Assembly (NCBI GenBank): GCA_026399835.1
Contig: JAPLQE010000066.1
Coordinates: 1 to 64,000, forward strand
Length of the DNA stretch: 64,000 bases
Origin: Burkholderiales bacterium
GTDB lineage: Bacteria > Pseudomonadota > Gammaproteobacteria > Burkholderiales > Burkholderiaceae_E
Direction of reading: 5' to 3'
Part shown: positions 53,433 to 61,355 of the stretch, one piece after another
Layout: each line of letters begins with the position of its first letter
Numbering within the stretch: the first letter of the stretch is position 1
Notes under the pieces: model-generated
Seen by the model: only the letters and a program-made list of their open reading frames with translations
What the model was told of the DNA's origin: nothing
The model's database searches: none
Translations under genes and position numbers: made by a program

Positions 53433-54476
53433 TCAGGCCTCGGTCGGGCCGAGCTGGACCTTCATGCTGACCGTCTTGTCGCGCGCGAGCGTGAGCGCGC
53501 GCACGGCATCGGTCAGGGGATGCACGCCCGAGAGCACCGGGCGGACGTCGACGCGGCGCTCGGCGATCGAGCGGACCGCGTGATCGAACACGTTGGCGAA
53601 GCGGAACGACCCGCGCAGGTCGAGCTCGCGCGCCATGATCTGGTTGGCCAGCAGGTGCATGCCGTCGGGCGGCAGCGTGCCGACCTGGACGATGATGCCG
53701 CCGCGGCGCACCGTCTCCATGCAGGCGGCGAGCGCGGACGGCGCACCGGACACCTCGAAGGCGACGTCGGGCTCGCCGATCAGGTCCGACAGGCGCCCGT
53801 CCTTCGGCAGCTGGTCGGTGCGCACCGTCACGTCGGCGCCGACCTGGCGGGCGACGTCAAGCGGGTGGTCGACCACGTCGGTGATCGCGACGTGCGCGGC
53901 GCCGGCGAGTTTCACGGCCAGCGTCATCATGCAGCCGATGGTGCCCGAGCCGGTGATGAGCACGCGCTTGCCGAGCAGGTTGCCGGCGCGGTGCGCCGAG
54001 TGCAGTGCGATCGACAGCGGCTCGGACATCGCGATCTCGGCGAGCGACACGCCGGTGGTCACCGGCACGCACTGCGATTTCGGCATCAGGAAGAATTCGC
54101 GGAAGGTACCGTGCATGTGCGGGAACACGCTGGCGCTGCCGAGGAAGCGCATGTTCGAGCACAGGTTCTCGCGGCCCTCGCGGCAGCCCGCGCACTGGCC
54201 GCAGGGCTTGGAGGGGTTCACCGCGATGCGGTCGCCCGCCTTGACGCGGCGCACGCCGGCGCCGGTGGCGGCGACCACGCCCGAGGCCTCGTGGCCGGGC
54301 ACCAGCGGCTCGCGGATCACGAAGCTGCCGTTGCGGCCGTGGAAGTAGTAGTGCATGTCCGAGCCGCAGATGCCGGCGGCGCCCAGGCGCACCAGCACCT
54401 CTCCGGGTCCGGGCTGCGGCGTCGGCACGTCGACGACCCGCAGGTCCTCGGCGCCATGTACCTGGCATTCCAGCAT
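53433..54476 (-). CDS. Zinc-dependent medium-chain dehydrogenase, L-idonate 5-dehydrogenase-like
   Basis: 347 residues. Catalytic zinc ligands Cys37 (GICGSDMHYY) and His62-Glu63 (PGHEASG), and structural zinc Cys92, 95, 98 and 106 (CGQCAGC...NLC). NAD site GSGTIGCMM. The HYYFHGRNGSFVIREPLVPGHE region is typical of L-idonate/sorbitol-type dehydrogenases. First gene of the minus arm under the GntR palindrome; likely oxidises a hydroxy acid brought in by the TRAP system. Confidence 0.88.
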   Translation of the reverse strand: MLECQVHGAEDLRVVDVPTPQPGPGEVLVRLGAAGICGSDMHYYFHGRNGSFVIREPLVPGHEASGVVAATGAGVRRVKAGDRIAVNPSKPCGQCAGCREGRENLCSNMRFLGSASVFPHMHGTFREFFLMPKSQCVPVTTGVSLAEIAMSEPLSIALHSAHRAGNLLGKRVLITGSGTIGCMMTLAVKLAGAAHVAITDVVDHPLDVARQVGADVTVRTDQLPKDGRLSDLIGEPDVAFEVSGAPSALAACMETVRRGGIIVQVGTLPPDGMHLLANQIMARELDLRGSFRFANVFDHAVRSIAERRVDVRPVLSGVHPLTDAVRALTLARDKTVSMKVQLGPTEA

Positions 54477-54560
54477 CGTGTCTCCTCGCCCTCTCTCGGG
54501 AAACCGGAAGGTACCGCAGGTGGCGCGGCGCGCCCACCCCGCCGATGTCCCGATCATCGC

Positions 54561-54576
54561 TGTACACTAGTATACA
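54561..54576. promoter_or_regulatory. GntR operator overlapping the regulator start codon
   Basis: tgtacactagtataca is a 16-base palindrome with one mismatched pair. Its last A is the first base of the gntR ATG. FadR-type regulators bind sites of this kind. It sits in the only gap between the two divergent arms, so one site can control both. Confidence 0.65.
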
Positions 54577-55334
54577 TGTCCCGATCGCCGCGAGTCCCCG
54601 GCTTCGCGCCCAGAGAGCCGTCGCTGGTCCCGTCGCTCTACCGCGACCTGCGCGAGCGCATCGTCTCGGTAGCGCTGCCGCCGGGCGAGGCGGTCTCGGA
54701 GGCCCGGATCGCCGAGGGTTACGGGGTGTCCCGCACGCCGGTCCGCGAGGCGTTCAAGCGGCTCGCCGAGGACGGCTTCCTGGAGGTGGTCCCGCAGGTC
54801 GGCACCTTCGTCGCCCGGATCGACCTGCGGCTGGTCCGCGACAGCCACTTCGTGCGCGAGACGCTCGAGTGCCGCATCGTCGAGCTCGCGGCCGCGCGGA
54901 TCGACGACGCGCATCGCGCGCTGCTGCGCGACAACATGGCCCGCCAGCGGCGCGCGCTCGCCGCGCACGACGCCGCGGGCTTCTTCGCGGTCGACGAGGC
55001 GATGCACGAGCTGCTCGCCGCGATCGCCGGCCACCGCAGCGCCTGGCAGGTCATCCACTCGGCCAAGGCGCAGCTCGACCGCGTGCGCCACCTGTCGCTG
55101 CAGAGCGCGGGCCGCTCGAAGCTGCGGATGGCCGAGCACAAGGCGATCGCCGACCGGGTCATCGCCGGCGACGGCGTCGGCGCCGCGCAGGCGATGCGTG
55201 CGCACCTCGGCACCATCTTCGACGCCATCGCCAACATCGCCGCCGAGAACGCCCAGTACTTCACCGACTCCGGCACCGGGCCCGACGCCCCCCGCGCGTC
55301 CGACCCGCCGCTCCCGGTCGCGCGCCGCGCCTGA
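54576..55334 (+). CDS. GntR-family regulator, FadR/FCD subgroup
   Basis: 252 residues. Winged helix at about 20-80 (RERIVSVALPPGEAVSEARIAEGYGVSRTPVREAFKRLAEDGFLEVVP) and a helical FCD effector domain with the metal-binding pattern FFAVDEAMHELL, AEHKAIADRVI and MRAHL. It probably senses a sugar acid. No Shine-Dalgarno is seen before the ATG, which sits directly on the operator, so translation may be leaderless. It heads the plus arm and is 33 bases before the GudD-like gene. Confidence 0.9.
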   Translation: MSRSPRVPGFAPREPSLVPSLYRDLRERIVSVALPPGEAVSEARIAEGYGVSRTPVREAFKRLAEDGFLEVVPQVGTFVARIDLRLVRDSHFVRETLECRIVELAAARIDDAHRALLRDNMARQRRALAAHDAAGFFAVDEAMHELLAAIAGHRSAWQVIHSAKAQLDRVRHLSLQSAGRSKLRMAEHKAIADRVIAGDGVGAAQAMRAHLGTIFDAIANIAAENAQYFTDSGTGPDAPRASDPPLPVARRA

Positions 55335-55367
55335 GGCGCCGCGCCGACGCCCTCCGAGGACCATCGC

Positions 55368-56612
55368 ATGACCCGCATCGCCCGCATTCGCGCCACGCCC
55401 GTGACCGTGCCGCTGGAGGCGCCGCTGCGCCACAGCAATGGCGCCCACTGGGGGCGCTTCGTGCGCACCCTGGTCGAGGTCGAGACCGACGACGGCTACG
55501 TCGGCCTGGGCGAGTTCGGCGGCGGCGGCGAGACCGCCACGGCGGCGGTCGAGGGCCTGATCGGGCTGCTGCGCGGCCATGACGTGTTCCGGCTCGAGGC
55601 GATGCGCTTCGCGGTCTGCAACCCGACCGCGAGCCTCTACAACAACCGCACGCAGATGCATGCGGCGCTCGAGTTCGCCTGCCTCGACATCATGGGCAAG
55701 AAGCTCGGCGTGCCGGTCGCCGAGCTGATCGGCGGGCGCGTGCGCGACTCGGTCGAGTTCGCCTCGTACCTGTTCTTCCGCTATGCCGATCCGAAGACCG
55801 GCGACGGCGAGGTCCGCACCCCGGAGCAGCTGGTCGCGCATGCCCGCGCGCTCAAGGCCGAGCACGGGTTCGCCTCGCACAAGCTCAAGGGCGGCGTGTT
55901 CCCGCCCGCGCACGAGCTCGCCTGCTACCGGGCGCTCGCCCAGGCGTTCCCGGCCGATCCGCTGCGCCACGACCCGAACTGCGCCTGGTCGCTCGCCGAC
56001 GCGATCGCGTTCTGCCGCGGCATCGAGGGCCTGAACAACCACTTCATCGAGGACCCGGTCTGGGGGATGCCGCAGCTCGCCCGCCTGCGCGAGATCGTGC
56101 GCATGCCCACGGCGACCAACACCGTGGTGATCAACTTCGAGCAGCTCGCGGCCAACGTCGCGCAGCGCGCGGTCGACGTGATCCTGCTCGACACCACCTT
56201 CTGGGGCGGCATCCGCCCCTGCGTGAAGGCCGCGGGCATCTGCGAGACCTTCGGGCTGGGTGTGGCGGTGCACTCCTCGGGCGAGCTCGGCGTGCAGCTC
56301 GCCTCGATGCTGCACATGGGCGCGGTGGTGCCCAACCTCGGCTACTCGGCCGACGCGCACTACCACCACCTGGTCGACGACGTGATCGTCGGCGGCAAGA
56401 TGCGCTACGTGAACGGGCGCATCGCGGTGCCGACCGCGCCGGGGCTGGGCGTGGCGCTCGACGCCGAGAAGGTCGCCCGCTACCACGAGCTCTACAAGGA
56501 GCTGGGCGGCTATGCGTACGACCGCGATCCGGGCCGCCCGGGCTGGTATCCGCTGGTGCCGAACGCCGACTGGGCGGATCCGGGCGTGTCGATGACGCCG
56601 TCGATGCGCTGA
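55368..56612 (+). CDS. Glucarate dehydratase-like enolase-superfamily enzyme
   Basis: 414 residues (E. coli GudD is about 446). The glucarate-dehydratase catalytic set is recognisable: Lys172-x-Lys174 (HKLKGGV), metal ligands Asp202, Glu228 and Asn251 (the D-E-N set), Asp275 (LLDTTFWGG) and His302 (VHSSGELG). The enzyme would dehydrate D-glucarate or a related aldarate to a ketodeoxy acid. It is clearly different from the two K-x-H paralogues at 22.5-24.8 kb. The next gene starts 14 bases later. Confidence 0.85.
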   Translation: MTRIARIRATPVTVPLEAPLRHSNGAHWGRFVRTLVEVETDDGYVGLGEFGGGGETATAAVEGLIGLLRGHDVFRLEAMRFAVCNPTASLYNNRTQMHAALEFACLDIMGKKLGVPVAELIGGRVRDSVEFASYLFFRYADPKTGDGEVRTPEQLVAHARALKAEHGFASHKLKGGVFPPAHELACYRALAQAFPADPLRHDPNCAWSLADAIAFCRGIEGLNNHFIEDPVWGMPQLARLREIVRMPTATNTVVINFEQLAANVAQRAVDVILLDTTFWGGIRPCVKAAGICETFGLGVAVHSSGELGVQLASMLHMGAVVPNLGYSADAHYHHLVDDVIVGGKMRYVNGRIAVPTAPGLGVALDAEKVARYHELYKELGGYAYDRDPGRPGWYPLVPNADWADPGVSMTPSMR

Positions 56613-56626
56613 CGGGGCCGCTCGCG

Positions 56627-58069
56627 ATGGCCCGCCTGTCCGACGAGACGCTCGCCGCACTGCCTGCCGACATCGCCCGTCCCGCCTACGCGCGGCACGA
56701 CGCGCGGATCGGCGTCGTGCACCTGGGCGTCGGCAACTTCCACCGCGCCCACCAGGCGGTAGCCTTCGACGACCTGCTCGCCGCGGGCGATGCGCGCTGG
56801 GCGGTGAGCGGCGTGAGCCTGCGGCGCCCGGCGATGCGCGATGCGCTCGCGCCGCAGGACGGCCTGTACACGCTGCTGGTGCGCGACGGCGCCGGCACGC
56901 GGGCGCGCGTGGTCGGCGCGCTGCGCGAGCTGCTGGTCGCGCCCGAGTCGCCGGCGGCGGTGATCGCGCGGCTCGCGGCCGCGGACACGCGGCTGGTCAC
57001 GCTGACCGTCACCGAGAAGGGCTACGACGAGACCGGGCCGGCGAGCGCGGTGGGCCTGCTGGCGCGGGGCCTGGCGGCGCGGCACGCGGCCGGGCGGGGC
57101 GGACTGTCGGTGCTGTCCTGCGACAACCTGTCTCGCAACGGCGCGCGGCTGCAGGCGCGGCTGCGGGCCGAGGCGGCGGCGATCGATCCGGCGCTCGCCG
57201 ACTGGATCGACCGTGCCGTCGCCTGCCCGGACACCATGGTCGACCGGATCGTGCCGGCCACGGTCGACGCCGACCGCGCAGAGGCCGCGCGGCGGCTGGG
57301 CATGGACGACGCCTGGCCGGTCGCCGCCGAGCCGTTCACGCAGTGGGTGATCGAGCGGCGCTTCGCCGGCGAGGCGCCGCCGCTCGAGGCCGCGGGCGCC
57401 GAGCTGGTCGTCGACGTCGCGCCCTGGGAGGCGATGAAGCTGCGGCTTCTGAACGCCGCGCACTCGTCGCTCGCCTACCTCGGCGCGAGCGCGGGCCTGC
57501 CCACCGTCGATGCCGCGATCGCCGAGCCGCGGCTGCGGGCCTTCGTCGGACGGCTCTGGGTGCAGGCCGCGGCGACGCTGCCGGCCACAGTGCGCGCGCA
57601 GGCGCCGGCCTACGGCGCCCGCCTGCTCGAGCGCTTCGCGAATCCGGCGCTGCGCCACCGGCTGCTGCAGATCGCCATGGACGGCTCGCGCAAGCTGCCG
57701 CAGCGGCTGGTCGCGACGCTGCTCGACGCACGCCGCGCCGGCCTGCCGCACGACACGCTGCTGCTCGCGGTCGCCGCTTGGATGCGCTTCTGCGCGGGCC
57801 GCGACGACGTCGGTGCCGAGCTGCCGCTCGACGACCCGCTCGCCGCGCGCCTGCGCACGATCGCGCAGGCGCCGGGCGACGCGCTGCAGACCGTGCGCGC
57901 GATGCTCGCGATCGACGACGTGTTCGGCGACGCCGCCGCCGACCCGACCCTCGCGCCGGCGCTCGCCGCCGCGCTCGAGGCACTGCGCCGACGCGGCACG
58001 CTCGCTGCGCTCTCTGCGCTCTCTGCGCTCTCTGCGCTCGCGGCCGACGGGTCGCCCGTCGCGCTATGA
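56627..58069 (+). CDS. Mannitol dehydrogenase-family oxidoreductase (fructuronate reductase-like)
   Basis: 480 residues. Long-chain polyol dehydrogenase family: VHLGVGNFHRAHQA (NAD site), TVTEKGY, SCDNLSRNG, VDRIVPAT and KLRLLNAAHSSLAYLG with the catalytic Lys. UxuB, UxaB and mannitol dehydrogenase share these. Context favours a hexuronate such as fructuronate. The C-terminal LSALSALSALAA is coded by three 9-base repeats (tgcgctctc, 58006-58032), so its length may vary between strains. Confidence 0.87.
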   Translation: MARLSDETLAALPADIARPAYARHDARIGVVHLGVGNFHRAHQAVAFDDLLAAGDARWAVSGVSLRRPAMRDALAPQDGLYTLLVRDGAGTRARVVGALRELLVAPESPAAVIARLAAADTRLVTLTVTEKGYDETGPASAVGLLARGLAARHAAGRGGLSVLSCDNLSRNGARLQARLRAEAAAIDPALADWIDRAVACPDTMVDRIVPATVDADRAEAARRLGMDDAWPVAAEPFTQWVIERRFAGEAPPLEAAGAELVVDVAPWEAMKLRLLNAAHSSLAYLGASAGLPTVDAAIAEPRLRAFVGRLWVQAAATLPATVRAQAPAYGARLLERFANPALRHRLLQIAMDGSRKLPQRLVATLLDARRAGLPHDTLLLAVAAWMRFCAGRDDVGAELPLDDPLAARLRTIAQAPGDALQTVRAMLAIDDVFGDAAADPTLAPALAAALEALRRRGTLAALSALSALSALAADGSPVAL

Positions 58070-58133
58070 TCCAAGGCTTCGCGCGGACGATACCGCACGC
58101 GATCCGATCACAACGACCGAGGAGACGACACAG

Positions 58134-58871
58134 ATGGCCGGAAGACTCGCAGGCAAGCGCATCCTGGTGACCGCCGCCGGCGCCGGCATCGGCCGCGCCA
58201 CCGTGCTGATGATGGCCGCCGAGGGCGCGCAGGTCATCGCCACCGACGTGAAGGCCGAGCTGCTCGACGCGCTGAAGGGTGTCGCCGGCATCGAGACCCG
58301 CCGGCTCGACGTGCTGAACGACGCCGAGGTCGCCGCCGTGGTCGGCGCGCAGCCGCTCGACGTGCTGTTCAACTGCGCCGGCTGGGTCCATCAGGGCGGT
58401 ATCGAGCAGTGCTCGGACGCCGACTGGGACCTGAGCTTCAACCTCAACGTGCGCGCCCAGTGGAAGACCATCGCCGCGGCGCTGCCCGGCATGCTCGAGC
58501 GCGGCGGCGGCTCGATCATCAACATGGCCTCGATGTGCTCGAGCCTGAAGGGCTTCGCCAACCGCTTCGCCTACGGTGCCAGCAAGGCCGCCGTGATCGG
58601 CCTGACCAAGTCGGTCGCGATCGACTACGTCGCGCGCGGCATCCGCTGCAACTGCATCTGCCCGGGCACGGTCGACACGCCGAGCCTGGGTGATCGCATC
58701 AACGCGTTCGCCGACCCGGTCGAGGCGCGGAAGATGTTCGTCGCGCGCCAGCCGATGGGCCGCCTCGCGACCGCCGAGGAGATCGCGCCGATCGCCGTGT
58801 ACCTCGCGAGCGACGAATCCCGTTTCGCCACCGGCCAGCCGTTCTGCGTGGACGGCGGCACGATGATCTGA
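58134..58871 (+). CDS. SDR dehydrogenase, 2-keto-3-deoxy-L-fuconate/rhamnonate type
   Basis: 245 residues. TAAGAGIGRATVLMMAAEGAQVIATDVK at the N-terminus, FNCAGWVHQGGIE, INMASMCSSLKGFANRFAYGASKAAVIGLTKSVAIDYV and CNCICPGTVDTPSL. These are the blocks of the 3-hydroxybutyrate/2-keto-3-deoxy-L-fuconate dehydrogenase group. In the non-phosphorylated L-fucose and L-rhamnose pathways this enzyme makes a 2,4-diketo-3-deoxy acid, then an FAH-family hydrolase cleaves it. The next gene is such a hydrolase. Confidence 0.87.
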   Translation: MAGRLAGKRILVTAAGAGIGRATVLMMAAEGAQVIATDVKAELLDALKGVAGIETRRLDVLNDAEVAAVVGAQPLDVLFNCAGWVHQGGIEQCSDADWDLSFNLNVRAQWKTIAAALPGMLERGGGSIINMASMCSSLKGFANRFAYGASKAAVIGLTKSVAIDYVARGIRCNCICPGTVDTPSLGDRINAFADPVEARKMFVARQPMGRLATAEEIAPIAVYLASDESRFATGQPFCVDGGTMI

Positions 58872-58900
58872 AGAAGCACCCCCACCAGGAGATCCCCCGC

Positions 58901-59752
58901 ATGAAACTCGTCCGCTACGGCAAGCCCGGCAAGGAAAAGCCCGGTCTCATCGACGCCGAAGGCAAGCTGCGCGACCTGTCCGGCGTCGTGCCCGACATCG
59001 GTCCGGCCCAGCTCTCGCCGAAGTCGCTCGCCAAGCTCGCCAAGCTCAAGGCCGACAAGCTGCCGCTGGTGCGCGGCAAGCCGCGCATGGGCATCCCGTT
59101 CACCGGCGCGACCAAGTTCGTCGCGATCGGCCTGAACTACTCGGACCATGCCGCCGAGACCGGCAACCCGATCCCCAAGGAGCCGATCGTCTTCCACAAG
59201 ACGCTGAGCTGCATGGTCGGCCCGAACGACGACGTGATGCTGCCCAAGGGCTCGAAGAAGACCGACTGGGAGGTCGAGCTCGGCATCGTGATCGGCACCA
59301 CCGCGCGCAACGTGTCGAAGAAGGACGCGCTGTCGCATGTCGCCGGCTACTGCGTCGTCAACGACGTGTCCGAGCGCGAGTGGCAGATCGAGCACGGCCC
59401 GACCTGGGACAAGGGCAAGGGCTTCGACACCTTCTGCCCGATCGGCCCCTGGCTGGTGACGCCCGACGAAGTCGGCAACCCGGGCAAGCTCGACATGTGG
59501 CTGGACGTCAACGGCGTGTCGCGCCAGCGCGGCAGCACCAAGACGATGATCTTCGACTGCGCGGCGCTGGTCGCCTACGTGAGCGCGCTGTTCACGCTGA
59601 ACCCCGGCGACATCATCACCACCGGTACCCCGCCGGGCGTGGCGCTGGGCATGAAGCCCGCGCCGGTGTTCCTGAAGGCCGGCGACACGATGAAGCTCGG
59701 CATCCAGGGCCTGGGCGAGCAGCAGCAGAAGGTCGTGAAGTACACGGCCTGA
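58901..59752 (+). CDS. Fumarylacetoacetate hydrolase-family protein (diketo-deoxy acid hydrolase-like)
   Basis: 283 residues. FAH-fold motifs FVAIGLNYSDHAAETG, PIVFHKTLSCMVGPND, DWEVELGIVIGTTARN, VVNDVSEREWQ, KGFDTFCPIGPWLVTPDE and ITTGTPPGVALGMKP, with Glu-Glu-Asp metal ligands. It is closest in style to 2,4-diketo-3-deoxy-L-fuconate/rhamnonate hydrolases, which release pyruvate and lactate. The AGGAG before its ATG and the 29-base gap show it belongs to the GntR operon. Confidence 0.9.
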   Translation: MKLVRYGKPGKEKPGLIDAEGKLRDLSGVVPDIGPAQLSPKSLAKLAKLKADKLPLVRGKPRMGIPFTGATKFVAIGLNYSDHAAETGNPIPKEPIVFHKTLSCMVGPNDDVMLPKGSKKTDWEVELGIVIGTTARNVSKKDALSHVAGYCVVNDVSEREWQIEHGPTWDKGKGFDTFCPIGPWLVTPDEVGNPGKLDMWLDVNGVSRQRGSTKTMIFDCAALVAYVSALFTLNPGDIITTGTPPGVALGMKPAPVFLKAGDTMKLGIQGLGEQQQKVVKYTA

Positions 59753-59759
59753 GCCCCGA

Positions 59760-59784
59760 CGGCGGCGGGCGCGGCCCGCCGCCG
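59760..59784 (+). terminator. Stem-loop terminator after the FAH gene
   Basis: Arms 59760-59769 and 59775-59784 (cggcggcggg/cccgccgccg), 10 base pairs, 5-base loop, 7 bases past the stop. There is no T run but it is strongly G+C-rich. It is the likely end of the GntR plus arm. Confidence 0.6.
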
Positions 59785-59913
59785 GATCGCTCCGAGCATC
59801 CGCTTCACCCATCCGCTTCATACATCTTTACCGCGCGCTCGCATCGCCTTGACCGGGCGCGCGCACGATGACTCCATCGACGGACCGCCCGGTCCGTCCC
59901 GTCCCCAGGACCG

Positions 59914-60456
59914 ATGGAGCCCCACGTGAACACACCCGCCTCCCGCCCCGCCCGTCCCTCACGCGGCATTGGCCGCTTCCTGTCGCGCCGCTGGCGCGTC
60001 GCCGGTATCGCCGCCGCCGTGGCCGGTGTGCTGACGCTCGGCGCCTGCTCGCACGGGCCGCACCGCGGCTGGGGCGACGGCCCGATGTCCGGGCAGATGG
60101 ATCCGGAGCGCGCCGCGCGCTTCACCGAGAAGATGGCCGATCGCATCGTGTCCGAGGTCGACGGCACGCCCGAGCAGAAGCAGCGGATCGCCGCGATCGC
60201 GCAGGGCGCGATGACCGACCTGATGCCGATGCGCGAGAAGGTGCGCGACGGGCGCCGCCGCGCGGTCGAACTGCTGCGTGCGCCGACCATCGACCGCGCC
60301 GCGATCGAGACCCTGCGGGCCGAGCAGATCGCGCTGGCCGATGGCGCCTCGAAGCGCTTCGCGCAGGCGATGGCGGACACGGCCGAGGTGCTGACGCCGG
60401 AGCAGCGGGTCAAGCTCGCCGACCGGATGCAGCGCCGCATGGGGCGCGGGTCGTGA
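59914..60456 (+). CDS. Spy/CpxP-like (LTxxQ) periplasmic lipoprotein
   Basis: 180 residues. A membrane segment and lipobox ending LGACS (Cys45), then a helical domain with MDPERAARFTEKMADRIVSEVDGTPEQKQRIAAI and a second LTPEQRVKLADRMQRR repeat, the LTxxQ pattern of Spy/CpxP. Such proteins are periplasmic chaperones or stress sensors. It lies just upstream of an OmpR-type two-component system, as CpxP does with CpxRA, but in tandem, not divergent. GTG at 59926 is an alternative start with its own GGAG. Confidence 0.8.
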   Translation: MEPHVNTPASRPARPSRGIGRFLSRRWRVAGIAAAVAGVLTLGACSHGPHRGWGDGPMSGQMDPERAARFTEKMADRIVSEVDGTPEQKQRIAAIAQGAMTDLMPMREKVRDGRRRAVELLRAPTIDRAAIETLRAEQIALADGASKRFAQAMADTAEVLTPEQRVKLADRMQRRMGRGS

Positions 60457-60546
60457 ACGGCGGCGTCGGCCTCCGGGCGGGCGATGTGCCGACGTCCGCG
60501 TCGCCGGCGCCACCGGGCCGCACCGTGGCGGCGGATGGCTGATCAA

Positions 60547-60570
60547 GGCCGCGGCCCTGGCGCCGCGGCC
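60547..60570 (+). terminator. Stem-loop between the Spy-like gene and the response regulator
   Basis: Arms ggccgcgg (60547-60554) and ccgcggcc (60563-60570) with an 8-base loop, in the 136-base gap before the response-regulator gene. It could separate the two transcripts or attenuate. There is no T run. Confidence 0.4.
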
Positions 60571-60592
60571 CGTCGCCCCTCACACTCCCGCC

Positions 60593-61303
60593 ATGTTCCG
60601 CGTGCTGATGATCGAGGACGACCTGCGGCTGGCCGCGATGGTCGCCACCTACCTGCGGGGCGCCGGCTTCGCGGTCGAGCAGGCGCCCGACGGCGCCGCC
60701 GGGCTCGCGGCGCTGGCCGCGCGCGACGGACCGGGCGTGGACCTGGTGCTGCTCGACCTGATGCTGCCGGACGCTGACGGCCTCGAGCTGTGCCGACGCA
60801 TCCGCGCCGGGTCCGACGTGCCGATCGTCATGGTCACCGCGCGCGGCGACACCGCCGACCGCATCGTCGGGCTGGAGCTCGGGGCCGACGACTACCTCCC
60901 CAAGCCCTTCGAGCCGCGCGAGCTGCTCGCCCGCATCCGGGCGGTGCTGCGCCGGCGCGCGGGCGCGGTGCCGGCGGCCGGCGGGGCCGACGTGCTGCGG
61001 TTCGGGCGGCTCGAGATCGACCGCGGCGCGCGCGAGGTGCGGCTCGACGGCCGGGCGCGGGCGCTGACCAGCCACCAGTTCGAGCTGCTGGTGGCGCTCG
61101 CCGAGTCGGCCGGCCGGGTGCTGACGCGCGAGCAGCTGATGGAGCGGGTGCGCGGCGAGGCGCTCGACGCCTTCGACCGCTCGATCGACGTGCACGTCGG
61201 CCGCATCCGCGCGGCGATCGAGGACGATGCACGCCATCCGCGGCGCATCGTGACCGTGCGCGGCGCGGGCTACGTATTCGCGAAGTCGCAGGACGCCGAG
61301 TGA
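60593..61303 (+). CDS. Response regulator, OmpR family (CpxR/RstA-like)
   Basis: 236 residues. Receiver with Glu8-Asp9-Asp10, Asp55 (LVLLDLMLPD), VTARGDT and DDYLPKPFEPRELL, followed by a winged helix ending IVTVRGAGYVFA. It is paired with the kinase 52 bases downstream and preceded by a Spy-like lipoprotein, which suggests an envelope-stress circuit. Its stop codon begins a 14-base tandem repeat. Confidence 0.9.
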   Translation: MFRVLMIEDDLRLAAMVATYLRGAGFAVEQAPDGAAGLAALAARDGPGVDLVLLDLMLPDADGLELCRRIRAGSDVPIVMVTARGDTADRIVGLELGADDYLPKPFEPRELLARIRAVLRRRAGAVPAAGGADVLRFGRLEIDRGAREVRLDGRARALTSHQFELLVALAESAGRVLTREQLMERVRGEALDAFDRSIDVHVGRIRAAIEDDARHPRRIVTVRGAGYVFAKSQDAE

Positions 61304-61355
61304 AGCGCCCTCGGTGAAGCGCCCTCAGTGAAGCCTCATCAGTGAAGCCTCATCA
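61300..61355 (+). repeat. 14-bp tandem repeat between response regulator and kinase
   Basis: Four copies in a row: gtgaagcgccctcg (61300), gtgaagcgccctca (61314), gtgaagcctcatca (61328) and gtgaagcctcatca (61342). The kinase GTG start at 61356 begins a fifth, diverged unit (gtgaagcggctcta). The first copy contains the regulator stop. Every unit carries a GTG, but only 61356 opens the kinase frame. Confidence 0.9.

Noticed and set aside
58041-58060. Terminator inside the end of the mannitol dehydrogenase-family gene
   Set aside because: cgacggg-tcg-cccgtcg forms a stem but lies before the stop codon, so it is unlikely to be the operon terminator.
61300-61355. CRISPR-like repeat
   Set aside because: Units are contiguous with no spacers and too short (14 bp); no cas genes are present.
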